64,000 nt of DNA, from contig NZ_LMIB01000016.1 of NCBI RefSeq assembly GCF_001429065.1, positions 133,684 through 197,683 of the forward strand, given 5' to 3'. This document shows positions 17,077 through 26,499 of this stretch, in pieces. The first letter of the stretch is position 1, and each line of letters opens with the position of its first letter. The position numbers and the translations under genes are program-made. The DNA is from Sphingomonas sp. Root710 (lineage in GTDB: Bacteria > Pseudomonadota > Alphaproteobacteria > Sphingomonadales > Sphingomonadaceae). Under the pieces are notes generated by a model. The model saw only the letters and a program-made list of their open reading frames with translations, did no database searches and had not been told where the DNA came from.

Positions 17077-17093
17077 GTCGCCGTGCAACCTGC

Positions 17094-17984
17094 TCAGGCG
17101 GCAGCGCGGGCGCGCGCGGAGAAGCCTTCGTCCGATGCGGACTGGGCGCGCTGCAGCACGAAATCGAAGGCGATATAGGCGCTGTCGCCCTGGCGGTTCG
17201 GGACGGGCAGCAGTCCTTCGCGCGTGCCGAAGGCGAAATCGTCGGCAGCGAAGGGATCGTCGCCAAAATTGATCTGCGTCGTCAGCGTGCGATAGCCCGG
17301 CGCCTCGACGAAGAAATGGACATGGGCCGGGCGGTTGCCGTGACGGCCGAGCGCCTGCATCAGCTGATCGGTCGCGCCGCCCGGGGGCACGCTGTAGCCG
17401 TTCGGCATCTTCGACTGGAAGGAATAGCGGCCATCGGCCCCCAGCTTGAGCCGGCGGCGATTGTTGAACGGGGTCTGCTCGCCGGTCGGATCGAAATGCG
17501 AATAGAAGCCCTTGGAATTGGCGTGCCACACATGAAGGACGGCATTCGGCACCGGCTCTCCATCGGGTCCGGAAATGCTGCCCGACATATAGAGCATGCC
17601 GGTGTCGTCGGGATCGGAGGTCAGGCTCGCGCCATTCTCGACGAGCGGTGCATTCTCGACATAGAGCGGCCCTTCGATCGTGCGCGGCGTGCCGCCGTCC
17701 CGGCCCGCCTCGGCGTCCTTGGCGTCCATGTAGAGATCGAGGAAATGCTCCAGCCCGATGCCCGGCATGATCAGGCCGAACTCGCCCGCCCCCTTCTGCA
17801 GGAAGCTGACCGCCTGCCACACTTCGCTTTCGCTGATGTCGTGCTTGACGATCAGCGCCATCAGCGCTTCGAGCAGGTCGCGCATGATGTGCTTCAACCG
17901 CGCATCGCCTCCCTCCCCGTCGCTACCGGCGGCGCGGTCGAGGAGCTTCTGTACGGCGGGGGTGTGGATGAAATCAGGCGTCAT
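17094..17984 (-). CDS. catA: Catechol 1,2-dioxygenase
   Basis: This 296-residue intradiol dioxygenase cleaves catechol to cis,cis-muconate using non-haem Fe(III). The four iron ligands are visible: Tyr in KGFYSHFDP, Tyr in DGRYSFQS, and the two His in RPAHVHFFV. The N-terminal helical dimerisation domain (about residues 1-110) is typical of catechol rather than protocatechuate enzymes. It is third in the cat operon, 27 bp after catC. Chlorocatechol or hydroxyquinol dioxygenase is a lesser possibility, but the company of muconolactone isomerase favours catechol. Confidence 0.95.
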   Translation of the reverse strand: MTPDFIHTPAVQKLLDRAAGSDGEGGDARLKHIMRDLLEALMALIVKHDISESEVWQAVSFLQKGAGEFGLIMPGIGLEHFLDLYMDAKDAEAGRDGGTPRTIEGPLYVENAPLVENGASLTSDPDDTGMLYMSGSISGPDGEPVPNAVLHVWHANSKGFYSHFDPTGEQTPFNNRRRLKLGADGRYSFQSKMPNGYSVPPGGATDQLMQALGRHGNRPAHVHFFVEAPGYRTLTTQINFGDDPFAADDFAFGTREGLLPVPNRQGDSAYIAFDFVLQRAQSASDEGFSARARAAA

Positions 17985-18011
17985 TCGACCTCTCCGAAAA
18001 AGGGGGCGACC

Positions 18012-18302
18012 TTAGCGGTCGTCATCGTGCAGCGATGAGGGGTGGCGGCACAGCGCGGCCACCCGAACATCCATGAAGGGATAAAGCGGCAGGCTCATCA
18101 TGATGTCGTGCAGTTCGGCATTGCTTGCGACGTCGAAGATGCTGACGTTGCTGTACTGGCCGACCACGCGCCAGATATGCCGCCAGGTGCCCGCCCGCTG
18201 GAGCTCCTGAAAACGTTCCTTCTCGGCCTGTTTCAGCGCCGCGAAGCGTTCCGGGTCATAGTCTATCGGAACGTTCACATCCATTTCGACCTTGAACAGC
18301 AT
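18012..18302 (-). CDS. catC: Muconolactone delta-isomerase
   Basis: The 96-residue protein isomerises muconolactone to 3-oxoadipate enol-lactone and forms a decameric ferredoxin-like assembly in known members. The start MLFKVEMDVNVP, the central EKERFQELQRAGTWRHIWR and the end SLPLYPFMDV are family hallmarks, and the length is normal. ATG at 18302 lies four bases after the catB stop, with the ribosome binding site inside catB. Confidence 0.95.
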   Translation of the reverse strand: MLFKVEMDVNVPIDYDPERFAALKQAEKERFQELQRAGTWRHIWRVVGQYSNVSIFDVASNAELHDIMMSLPLYPFMDVRVAALCRHPSSLHDDDR

Positions 18303-18306
18303 CGGC

Positions 18307-19467
18307 TCAACCTCCCTGCGCTGCGGCGATGGAAATGGTGGGACGCGAGGCCGCGTCGCGGCGCAGGAACCGGATGCGGTCCTCGTCGAGCGCGATGCCG
18401 AGGCCGCGGCCTGCGGGCACATCCAGCATGAAGTCGGAATAGACCGGCGGCGTCTCGAGAATCTCCTCGGTCAGCAGCAGCGGGCCGAACAGCTCGGTGC
18501 CGAAGGCCAGGGTCGGAAAGGTCGAGAAAAGATGCGCCGAAGCGATCGTGCCGACTCCCGCCTCGAGCATCGTCCCGCCATAGAGCGCGACGCCCGCCGC
18601 ATCGGCAATGACCTGAACCGCCTTGGCCGCGAACAGCCCGCCCGACTGCTCGATCTTAACCGCGAACACGTCGGCGGCGGCGGCACGGGCGAAATCATAG
18701 GCGTCGTCGGGCCCGCGCAACGCCTCATCGGCCATGATCGGGACGCGCGACGCGGCGCGCAGCCGCGCCATCCCGTCGCGATTGGCACGGTCTATCGGCT
18801 GCTCGACGAGATCGCATCCGGCATCGGCCAGCATGGCGACCCCGCGCCGCGCGGTGGTTTCATCCCACGCCATGTTGACGTCGACGCGGACCGAGGCCCT
18901 GTCGCCCAGCGCCTTCTTGATCGCGCTCACATGCGCGACGTCGTCGGCAAGCGCCCGCTTGCCGATCTTGAGCTTGAACGCGTCGTGACGGCGGCGATCG
19001 AGCATGTCCTCGGCCTCAGCGATGTCCTTGGCGGTATCGCCGCTGGCCAGCGTCCACAGCACCGGCAGCCTGTCGCGCACCCGCCCGCCCAGCAATTCGC
19101 TGACCGCCAGCCCGGTGCGCTTGCCCTGCGCGTCGAGCAGCGCGGTCTCGATCGCACATTTGGCGAAGTGATTGCCGACCACCGAACGGCTGATCGCCGC
19201 CATGATCTTCGCCGGATGGGTCGCATCGCCCGCCTTGAGCAGTGGCGCGATATAGGTGTCGATGGCAAGCTTGATGCCCTCGGGGCTTTCGTCGCCGTAA
19301 GCGAGGCCGCCGATCGTGGTCGCCTCGCCGATGCCGGTGACGCCATCGGCGCAGTGCAGACGGACCAGGCACAGCGTCTGGCGGTACATCGTCGCCATCG
19401 CCAGCACATGCGGCCGGATCGTGGGAACGTCGACGATGATCGTCTCTACCTGCTCAATCGCGACCAT
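18307..19467 (-). CDS. catB: Muconate cycloisomerase
   Basis: The 386-residue enolase-superfamily enzyme closes cis,cis-muconate to muconolactone. The catalytic Lys lies in FKLKIGKR, the metal ligands in VRVDVNMAW, LVEQPID and MADEAL, and the second Lys region in FAVKIEQSGG. It is the first gene of the cat operon and is transcribed away from catR across a 90-bp control region with a LysR-type site. Confidence 0.95.
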   Translation of the reverse strand: MVAIEQVETIIVDVPTIRPHVLAMATMYRQTLCLVRLHCADGVTGIGEATTIGGLAYGDESPEGIKLAIDTYIAPLLKAGDATHPAKIMAAISRSVVGNHFAKCAIETALLDAQGKRTGLAVSELLGGRVRDRLPVLWTLASGDTAKDIAEAEDMLDRRRHDAFKLKIGKRALADDVAHVSAIKKALGDRASVRVDVNMAWDETTARRGVAMLADAGCDLVEQPIDRANRDGMARLRAASRVPIMADEALRGPDDAYDFARAAAADVFAVKIEQSGGLFAAKAVQVIADAAGVALYGGTMLEAGVGTIASAHLFSTFPTLAFGTELFGPLLLTEEILETPPVYSDFMLDVPAGRGLGIALDEDRIRFLRRDAASRPTISIAAAQGG

Positions 19468-19544
19468 CTCGGCTCCATACCCAAAGCGTCGCTAGGATAA
19501 ACGCTCCTTGGAGCAGAATACAAAGACTTGATTGGTCTGTTTCC

Positions 19545-19559
19545 ATACCCTACGAGTAT
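19545..19559 (+). promoter_or_regulatory. CatR-type operator, ATAC-N7-GTAT
   Basis: The bases ATAC (19,545-19,548), seven spacer bases, then GTAT (19,556-19,559) match the recognition site described for CatR/ClcR/CbnR-type LysR regulators; flanking CC/GG extend the dyad to CCATAC-N7-GTATGG (19,543-19,561). It lies 78 bp from the catB start and overlaps the catR start codon at 19,558, so binding would also repress catR. Confidence 0.75.
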
Positions 19560-20460
19560 GGATGTGGACTTACGGCACTTGCGCTATTTCATGACGGTCG
19601 CCACCGAACGCAATTTCACGCGTGCGGCGGACCGGCTCGGCATGGCCCAGCCGCCGTTGAGCCGGCAGATACGCGAGCTCGAGGAAGAGCTTGGCGCGAC
19701 CTTGTTCGTCCGCAACAGCCGCCCGGTCGCTTTGACCGATGCGGGCCGCCTCCTGCTCGAACATGCCCAGGACACGCTCAACAGCGCCGACCGTCTCAAA
19801 CAGGCGATGAAGCGCTTTACCGAACATCAGCGGCGGCGCTTCGTTATCGGGTTCGTCGGCTCCACGATCTACGGGCCGGTGCCCGCCATGATCCGGTCTT
19901 TCCGTGCGCGTGCGCCCGAACTCGACGTCGATCTGGTCGAAATGAACACGCTGGCGCAGATGAAGGCGCTGAACGACGGGCGGATCGATGCCGGCATCGG
20001 CCGGCTGGTCTTCGACGACGCGGCGATCGGCCGGCTGATCATCCAGCGCGAGCCGCTGGTCGTCGCGCTGCCGGCAGAACATCCCCTGGCGCGGGATTCG
20101 GCGCCGGTCTCGCTACAGGCGCTGCTCGACGACACGCTGATCCTTTACCCCAGCGAACCGCGCCCCAGCTATGCCGACCAGGTGCTCGCTCTGTTCCGCC
20201 AGCATGGCGCCACGCCCCGCGCCATCAGCGAGGTCCGGGAGCTCCAGACCGCGCTCGGGCTCGTCGCGGCCCAATCGGGCATATCGGTGGTGCCGAACGC
20301 CATTCAGCGCCTGCGGCGCGACGACATCGTCTATCGGCCCATCGTGGAAGCGGACGCCGTCTCCCCGATCATCCTGAGCTGGCGCGTCTCGGATCAGACG
20401 GCCGGAACCCATCTCCTGCGCGAGATCTGCACCGATCTTCAGACCGCCCGGTCCGGCTGA
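19558..20460 (+). CDS. catR: LysR-family transcriptional regulator of the cat operon
   Basis: The 300-residue protein has an N-terminal winged helix-turn-helix (LRYFMTVATERNFTRAADRL, then MAQPPLSRQIRELE) and a C-terminal inducer-binding domain. CatR-type regulators activate catBCA when bound to cis,cis-muconate. It is divergent from catB and next to an ATAC-N7-GTAT operator, which supports the name. ATG at 19558 begins the family-typical MDVDLRHLRYF; a TTG at 19528 would add ten residues and is less likely, although no strong ribosome binding site precedes either. Confidence 0.88.
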   Translation: MDVDLRHLRYFMTVATERNFTRAADRLGMAQPPLSRQIRELEEELGATLFVRNSRPVALTDAGRLLLEHAQDTLNSADRLKQAMKRFTEHQRRRFVIGFVGSTIYGPVPAMIRSFRARAPELDVDLVEMNTLAQMKALNDGRIDAGIGRLVFDDAAIGRLIIQREPLVVALPAEHPLARDSAPVSLQALLDDTLILYPSEPRPSYADQVLALFRQHGATPRAISEVRELQTALGLVAAQSGISVVPNAIQRLRRDDIVYRPIVEADAVSPIILSWRVSDQTAGTHLLREICTDLQTARSG

Positions 20461-20551
20461 TCCGGACGGCGCTCGGCAGAGGTCCGTCCACCCCTTCCTT
20501 GACCCACCGCATCTCGGGCATCCCGGCGATGCCCCTGGAAGCCTCTATGCG

Positions 20552-21820
20552 TCAGCCGTGCGCCTTGTGCGCCGCCAGCATGAGATCGGGCACCGCCGTG
20601 CCGGTGCCGAAGGCGAGATCGGCGAGATAGCGGCCCACCGCCGGGCCATGTTTGAAACCATGGCCGCTGCCGCCGCCCGCCAGCCATGTGTTCGCCCAGG
20701 CGGGATGCCGGTCGATCAGCAGATGGCCGTTGTCGCTATTCTCATATTGGCAGACCTCCGACGCTGCGAGGGGCCGCTTCGCCAGCGCCGGGAAACGCCG
20801 GGCGAGATAGGCGCGGACGTCGGTCAGCCCCTGGTCGGTGATCCGCCGGTCGGCCGTGTCGGGATCATATTTCGGCCCATGGCGATCGAGAGCGATCTTG
20901 AAGCCGCGCGATTCGATGTCGGGAAAGCCATAATGGAGGTCGGGATCCCCGGCATCGACCCAGGCGGGCATGTGCGGCGCGGCGAAGCGGGTATCGCCAG
21001 CCTCGGGCGCGAAATAGAAGACCTCCTGCCGCGTCGGCACGATCCGCGCGCCGACGACGTCGGGGAACAGCTTGGGAAGCCACGGCCCGCAGGCGAAGAC
21101 GAAGCGTTCCGCGCGCAGCGTCTCGCCATCGGCGCCGCTGATCGCCTCCAACGTGTCGCGGCCGGACATCGGCGGCGCCGCAGCGAAGCTGCGGAAGCTG
21201 CCGCCCGCCTCGAGAAAGTCGGCTACGAGCAGCTGGACGCTGCGCCGGGCCATCAGCGCACCCATCGTCGGCTGCAGCACCCCGACGCTCACACCGTCCA
21301 GGCCGAGCTGCGGCCAGCGCGCGGCCATGCCGGCGGCGTCCAGCTTTTCGATGGGGATACCAAGCGAGCGCTGGAGCGCGATGCTCCCGTCGATCCTGGC
21401 GCTGTCCTGCGGATAGAGATAGAGCGCGCCGACCTCCTGAAAGATCGGGATGTCGTGCCGCCGCCCCAGCGCATGCCACTCGGCGAGCGATTGCCAGGCC
21501 CAGCGTGTATAGAGCTCGTTGCCGGCATATTCGGTGCGGATCAGCCGCGTCTCCCCGCCCGAGGAGCCGCGCACATGGCCGGCGCCCCAGGCATCGACCA
21601 GCAACACCTTCTGGCCACGCTGCTGCAGGGTCCACGCCGTCCACGCGCCGAACACGCCCGCACCGACGACGATGACGTCCCAACCGCCGGGCTTTGCCGC
21701 TCGCACCGGCGTGGCGGCGGCGCCGGCCAGTGCGCCCGCCGTCGCCAGCCCCTTGAGAATATGGCGTCGCGAAAGCGATGCTTCCGGCCGTCCGCCGCCC
21801 TTGTTCACCCGATCTGCCAT
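20552..21820 (-). CDS. FAD-dependent oxidoreductase (SolA / sarcosine oxidase-like) with Tat leader
   Basis: This protein of about 422 residues is a monomeric-sarcosine-oxidase/N-methyltryptophan-oxidase type flavoprotein (DAO family). The FAD-binding motif is VIVVGAGVFGAWTAWTL, and SSGGETRLIR, CQYENSDNGHLLID and GGGSGHGFKHGP are family landmarks. Unusually, it starts with a twin-arginine leader, SLSRRHILKGLATAGALAGA, so it should be exported folded with its cofactor. I start it at 21820 (MADRVNK); an upstream ATG at 21898 would push the leader inside. It stands alone, convergent with catR and divergent from the aminotransferase. It probably oxidises a secondary or N-methyl amine. Confidence 0.85.
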   Translation of the reverse strand: MADRVNKGGGRPEASLSRRHILKGLATAGALAGAAATPVRAAKPGGWDVIVVGAGVFGAWTAWTLQQRGQKVLLVDAWGAGHVRGSSGGETRLIRTEYAGNELYTRWAWQSLAEWHALGRRHDIPIFQEVGALYLYPQDSARIDGSIALQRSLGIPIEKLDAAGMAARWPQLGLDGVSVGVLQPTMGALMARRSVQLLVADFLEAGGSFRSFAAAPPMSGRDTLEAISGADGETLRAERFVFACGPWLPKLFPDVVGARIVPTRQEVFYFAPEAGDTRFAAPHMPAWVDAGDPDLHYGFPDIESRGFKIALDRHGPKYDPDTADRRITDQGLTDVRAYLARRFPALAKRPLAASEVCQYENSDNGHLLIDRHPAWANTWLAGGGSGHGFKHGPAVGRYLADLAFGTGTAVPDLMLAAHKAHG

Positions 21821-22039
21821 CGCGAAAGGAATATTTGCGGCCCCCACGGCCAACAAGGCGGTTTCGGGGTAAGGCACGGGCGGCGATGGGTATGGCACGG
21901 ATCGGCTCGGTTGCTTGTGCCCCGACGAGCACTTACCCGCTTTCCCGCTGATCCCATGCTCGCTTGACGGAAGCGGTCCTCACTCGGCAAATGCGCGCAC
22001 CCGGCCGATCCGCGCCGGGTCAGGGAGTTTTCACAAGCC

Positions 22040-23185
22040 ATGGTCGCGCAGGTCGAGCCTTTCCACGCCATCGCGATCAGCCGGCTCGCCCATCAGCTGC
22101 GCAGCGAGGGGCGGTCGATCATCCATATGGAGTTCGGCCAGCCGTCGACCGGCGCCCCCGCCGCCGCCATCGCCGCCGCGCATGACGTGCTCGACAATGA
22201 CGCGATGGGTTACTGGGAAAGCGTCCCGCTCAAGCAGCGGATCGCGCGCCATTATCTCGAAACCTATGGCGTAACGGTCGATCCCGAGCAGATCATCCTG
22301 ACCTGCGGCGCGTCCCCGGCGCTGGTGCTGGCGCTGTCCTGCCTGTTCGAGCCCGGCGCGCGCGTCGCCTTCGCCCGGCCGGGCTATGTCGCCTATCGCA
22401 ATACGCTGAAGGCGCTCTATCTCGATCCGGTCGAGCTGGCCTGCGGGCCCGAGGATCGGTTCCAGATCACTGCGGCGGCGCTCGCCGCGATCGACCCCGC
22501 GCCGCAAGGGGTGATCATCGCCTCGCCCGCCAACCCGACCGGCACGATCATCCCGCCCGACGAGATGCGCGCGATCGCCGAGGTCTGTAGCGCCCGCAAC
22601 ATCCGCATCGTCTCCGACGAGATATACCACGGCCTCTGCTATGAAGGCCGCGCGCGATCGATGATCGAGGACGCGCCCCGCGCGCTGATCGTCAACAGCT
22701 TCTCCAAATATTTCAGCATGGCGGGCTGGCGGCTCGGCTGGCTGCTGGTCCCGCCAGAGCTGATCGACGTGGCGCGCGCGCGGATGGGCAATCTCTTCCT
22801 GACCCCGCCCTCGCTCGCCCAGCATGCCGGGCTCATCGCCTTCGACAGCCGCGACGAGCTCGAACGCCATGTCCAGAGCTATGCGCGCAACCGCCGGATG
22901 CTGCTCGATGCGCTGCCCGCGCTCGGCCTGGGCAGTATCGCGCCGCCCGACGGCGCCTTCTACATCTATGCCGATGTCCGTCATCTGACCGGCGACAGCA
23001 TGGCCTTCTGCAAGCAGCTGCTGCTCGACACCGGGGTCGCGATCGCGCCGGGGATCGATTTCGATCCCGTCGACGGGCAGGGCTATATCCGCTTCAGCTT
23101 CGCGGTCTCGACCGAGCTGGTCGCGGAAGCCTTGCGCCGGATCACGCCCTGGTTCGCCGAGCGGCAGCACATGGCAGCGCCCTGA
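22040..23185 (+). CDS. PLP-dependent aminotransferase, class I/II
   Basis: The 381-residue fold-type-I aminotransferase has the substrate loop EFGQPSTGAP, the Asn region ASPANPTGTIIPP, Asp-Tyr in VSDEIYHGL, and the Schiff-base Lys in NSFSKYFSMAGWRLGW with the phosphate-binding Arg. The C-terminal Arg for the substrate carboxylate is in YIRFSFA. Such enzymes act on aspartate, alanine or aromatic amino acids; specificity cannot be read here. It is a single gene divergent from the flavoprotein, with 220 bp between them. Confidence 0.88.
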   Translation: MVAQVEPFHAIAISRLAHQLRSEGRSIIHMEFGQPSTGAPAAAIAAAHDVLDNDAMGYWESVPLKQRIARHYLETYGVTVDPEQIILTCGASPALVLALSCLFEPGARVAFARPGYVAYRNTLKALYLDPVELACGPEDRFQITAAALAAIDPAPQGVIIASPANPTGTIIPPDEMRAIAEVCSARNIRIVSDEIYHGLCYEGRARSMIEDAPRALIVNSFSKYFSMAGWRLGWLLVPPELIDVARARMGNLFLTPPSLAQHAGLIAFDSRDELERHVQSYARNRRMLLDALPALGLGSIAPPDGAFYIYADVRHLTGDSMAFCKQLLLDTGVAIAPGIDFDPVDGQGYIRFSFAVSTELVAEALRRITPWFAERQHMAAP

Positions 23186-23276
23186 GCCGCGCAAGACGCT
23201 TCCCCCCGCGACGATAGCATAATAGGAGGCAGTCCGGTCCCGTCCGGGGCCGTCCCTTGCTTTGACAGGTATCGCC

Positions 23277-25550
23277 ATGGACGACACGCTGCGCCGCGCC
23301 GCGCTCGACTATCACCGCTTTCCGCAGCCCGGAAAGATGCGGATCGAGCCGACCAAGCGGATGATCAACCAGCGCGACCTCGCGCTCGCCTATTCGCCGG
23401 GCGTCGCCGCCCCGTGCGAGGAAATCGCCGCCGATCCCGACAAGGCGCTCGACTATACCGCGCGCGGCAATCTGGTTGCGGTGATCACCAACGGCACCGC
23501 CGTCCTCGGCCTTGGCGCGATCGGCGCGCTGGCGTCAAAGCCAGTAATGGAGGGCAAGGCGGTCCTGTTCCGCAAATTCGCCGGGATCGATGTGTTCGAC
23601 ATTGAGGTCGACACCACCGATCCCGAGAAATTCGTCGAGGTGGTCGCGCATCTCGAACCGACCTTCGGCGGCATCAACCTCGAGGACATCAAGGCCCCCG
23701 AATGCTTCGCGATCGAGGCCGCGCTCAAGGCGCGGATGAACATCCCCGTCTTCCACGACGACCAGCATGGCACCGCCATCGTCGTCGCGGCGGCGGTGCG
23801 CAATGCGCTGGTGCTGCAGGGCCGCACCCTGGCCGATGCGCGGCTGGTGACCTCGGGCGCGGGCGCGGCGGCGCTCGCCTGCGTCGATCTTCTCGTCTCG
23901 ATGGGGCTCCGGCCGGACAATGTGACGCTCACCGACAAGGACGGCGTCGTCCATAGCGGGCGCACCGGCATGGCGCCGAACATGGCGCGCTATGCCCGCG
24001 ACACCAACGCCCGCACCCTGCCCGAGGTGCTGCCGGGGGCCAGCGTCTTCCTCGGCCTATCGGCGCCGGGGGTGCTCAAGCCCGAATGGCTGCCGCTGCT
24101 CGCCGACAAGCCGCTGATCTTCGCGCTCGCCAATCCGGAGCCGGAGATATTGCCCGAGGTCGCCCGCGCCGCTCGCCCCGACGCGATCGTCGCGACCGGA
24201 CGTTCGGACTATCCGAATCAGGTCAACAACGTTCTGTGCTTCCCCTATATCTTCCGCGGCGCGCTCGATGTCGGCGCGACCGCGATCAACGAGGCGATGA
24301 AAGTCGCCGCCGCCGAGGCGATCGCCTCGCTCGCCCGTCTTCCCGCGCATGACAGCGTCGCCCAGGCCTATGGCGGCCGCAAGCTGGTGTTCGGCCCCGA
24401 CTATATCATCCCGACTCCCTTCGACCCCCGGCTGATCGTCGAGATCGCGCCCGCCGTGGCCAAGGCCGCGATCGACAGCGGGGTCGCCCGCCGCCCGCGC
24501 GAAATCCCCGCCTATCGCCGCGAGCTCGAACAGGCGAACACCCGCTCGACCCAGTTGATGATGCCGGTGTTCGAGGCGGTGCGCCATTCGCGCACCCGGA
24601 TCGTCTATGGCGAGGGCGAGGACGAGCGCGTCCTCCGCGCGATCCAGGACGCGCTCGACGAGGGCATCGTCCAGCCGGTGATCGTCGCGCGCCGCCGTAT
24701 CCTGGCGGATCGCCTTCCCGCGCTCGATCTGCGCTTCGACATCGACAAGGATATCGAGGTGATCGATCCCGAAACCGATCACGCGCTGCTCGCCCCGCTG
24801 GTCGAAGCCTATCAGGCGATCGCCGCGCGCAAGGGCGTGCCCGCGGCGGAGATCGTCCGCCACGTCTATCGCCGCCCCACCGTCACTGCCGCGATGCTGT
24901 TGCGGACCGGCCATGTCGACGCCGCGGTGGTCGGCGGCAATTCCGAATATTGGGGGCAGATGAAGCATGTCCTGCGGATCATCGATCGCGCGCCGGGCAT
25001 CAGCCGCGTCTATGCGCTGTCCGGACTGATCCTCGAAGCCGGCGCGCTGTTCATCACCGACAGCCATATGGTCCCCGACCCGACCCCCGAGCAGATCGCC
25101 GAGGCGACGATCCTAGCCGCCGCCGAGATGCGGCAGTTCGGGCAGGAGCCGCGCATCGGCCTGCTGTCTCATTCGAATTTCGGGGCGTCGAACAGCCCGA
25201 GCGCGCGCAAGATGCGCGCCGCCGCCGCACTGGTGCGGGCGAAGGCCCCCGAACTGCTCGTCGACGGCGAAATGCACGCCGACGTGGCGCTGTCGCAGCG
25301 GCTGCGCGAGCGGCTGGTTCCCGACAGCCGCTTCGAGGGATCGGCGAATCTGCTGGTCATGCCCAATCTCGATGCCGCCAACATCACCCTGACCGCGCTC
25401 GCCGCGTCGTCGAGTTCGCCGACCGTCGGGCCGATGCTGATGGGCCTGTCGAAGCCGATCCACGTCCTGACCCCGGGCGTCACCGCGCGCGGCATCCTCA
25501 ACCTGACCGCGATCGCCGCCGCCGAGGCTGCGCAGCGGAATGGGCGATAA
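23277..25550 (+). CDS. maeB: NADP-dependent malic enzyme (MaeB type, with phosphotransacetylase-like domain)
   Basis: The 757-residue protein oxidatively decarboxylates malate to pyruvate. The malic-enzyme part (about residues 1-430) shows [26 protein letters not shown], the metal-binding [10 protein letters not shown] and the cofactor motif [15 protein letters not shown]. The C-terminal 320 residues are the inactive phosphotransacetylase-like regulatory domain ([28 protein letters not shown]) that binds acetyl-CoA in related enzymes. I start at ATG 23277; a TTG 15 bp upstream is possible. It supplies pyruvate and NADPH during growth on aromatic acids or C4 acids. Confidence 0.95.
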   Translation: MDDTLRRAALDYHRFPQPGKMRIEPTKRMINQRDLALAYSPGVAAPCEEIAADPDKALDYTARGNLVAVITNGTAVLGLGAIGALASKPVMEGKAVLFRKFAGIDVFDIEVDTTDPEKFVEVVAHLEPTFGGINLEDIKAPECFAIEAALKARMNIPVFHDDQHGTAIVVAAAVRNALVLQGRTLADARLVTSGAGAAALACVDLLVSMGLRPDNVTLTDKDGVVHSGRTGMAPNMARYARDTNARTLPEVLPGASVFLGLSAPGVLKPEWLPLLADKPLIFALANPEPEILPEVARAARPDAIVATGRSDYPNQVNNVLCFPYIFRGALDVGATAINEAMKVAAAEAIASLARLPAHDSVAQAYGGRKLVFGPDYIIPTPFDPRLIVEIAPAVAKAAIDSGVARRPREIPAYRRELEQANTRSTQLMMPVFEAVRHSRTRIVYGEGEDERVLRAIQDALDEGIVQPVIVARRRILADRLPALDLRFDIDKDIEVIDPETDHALLAPLVEAYQAIAARKGVPAAEIVRHVYRRPTVTAAMLLRTGHVDAAVVGGNSEYWGQMKHVLRIIDRAPGISRVYALSGLILEAGALFITDSHMVPDPTPEQIAEATILAAAEMRQFGQEPRIGLLSHSNFGASNSPSARKMRAAAALVRAKAPELLVDGEMHADVALSQRLRERLVPDSRFEGSANLLVMPNLDAANITLTALAASSSSPTVGPMLMGLSKPIHVLTPGVTARGILNLTAIAAAEAAQRNGR

Positions 25551-25566
25551 CGATAAGCAACTGCCC

Positions 25567-25600
25567 GCTCATCCTGAGGAGGGACTGAGCCTGGCGAACG
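25567..25600 (+). repeat. Half copy of an intergenic dyad repeat
   Basis: The short convergent gap between maeB and the IclR gene contains CTCATCCTGAGGAG followed by ACTGAGC, which matches the left side of the larger structured repeat at 44,198-44,300 inside the nuo operon. Only one arm is present. Confidence 0.5.
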
Positions 25601-25604
25601 AGCG

Positions 25605-26393
25605 CTACTCCGCCCCGAACAGCCTGGCCGCGATCCGCGCGCCCGCCGCTCGCAGTTCGGGCAGCGCGGGAGTCAGCGCGTCCTCCCCGATTCCCGCTCC
25701 CGAGAAGCTGACCGACAACGCGGCGATCCCCCTGCCGTCCCTGTCGCGCAGCGGCACCGCGATGCAGCTGAGGTTTGGCATCACCTCCTCGACGTCGGTC
25801 GCCCAGCCCTGCACGCGGATGCGGTCGAGCTGGGCGAGCAGCACCGCCGGATCGGTGATGGTGTTCGCGGTCAGCGGCACGAACGCGCCCTGGCCCATAT
25901 AGCGGTCCAGCTCGGCAGGCTCGAGGTCGGCCAGCAGCATCTTTCCGATCCCCGAGCAATAGGCCTCTAGCTGGGCGCCTTCCGACGACGGGGTCCTGCC
26001 CCGGCCATAGCGGACCTTGGTCAGATAGGTGACCATGTCATTCTCGAAGATGCCGAGATGCGCGTGCGCCTTGCAACGGCGGCTGAGCGCCTTGAGTTCA
26101 TCCAGACTCGCCCGGTGGAGCATCTCGTGCAGCGACAGCCCCGCCCCCAGCGCGAGCGCGGCAGGCCCCAACCCGAAGGCGCCGCGCCGATAGGCGACGA
26201 GATAGCCGCGCGCGGCGAGCGACTGGATCAGGCGATGGACCGTCGCCACCGGCAGCCCGCACCGCTCGGCGATCTCTGGCATCGAGCAAATGGCTCCGCC
26301 GCGCACCGCCTCCAATATGTCGAGCATGCGATCGACCAGCCGCGTCGAACCTTGCGCACCGCCATCAGGGGGCAACTGTCCATTTATTTTCAT
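25605..26393 (-). CDS. IclR-family transcriptional regulator
   Basis: The 262-residue protein has an N-terminal winged helix ([20 protein letters not shown], then [16 protein letters not shown]) and a C-terminal ligand-binding GAF-like domain with [13 protein letters not shown] and the SVSFSG ending typical of IclR proteins. It is divergent from the acetaldehyde dehydrogenase gene and most likely controls that three-gene operon. A dyad ATTTTC-N7-GGAAAT (26,386-26,404) overlaps its start codon and could be the operator for both directions. Confidence 0.9.
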   Translation of the reverse strand: MKINGQLPPDGGAQGSTRLVDRMLDILEAVRGGAICSMPEIAERCGLPVATVHRLIQSLAARGYLVAYRRGAFGLGPAALALGAGLSLHEMLHRASLDELKALSRRCKAHAHLGIFENDMVTYLTKVRYGRGRTPSSEGAQLEAYCSGIGKMLLADLEPAELDRYMGQGAFVPLTANTITDPAVLLAQLDRIRVQGWATDVEEVMPNLSCIAVPLRDRDGRGIAALSVSFSGAGIGEDALTPALPELRAAGARIAARLFGAE

Positions 26394-26404
26394 CCAGTGG
26401 AAAT
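26386..26404. promoter_or_regulatory. Candidate IclR operator
   Basis: ATTTTC at 26,386-26,391 and GGAAAT at 26,399-26,404 form a dyad with one mismatch and a seven-base spacer. It sits in the 106-bp gap between the IclR gene and the aldehyde dehydrogenase gene and covers the regulator's start codon. Confidence 0.35.
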
Positions 26405-26499
26405 ATCCCGGGCTCGCCGATTCGGGAAGTCGGCCGGCCTGGGATAGATTGTCGCCAATCCCGGGTCAGGACGATGGCCTATTTGATGGAGAGCATGTC

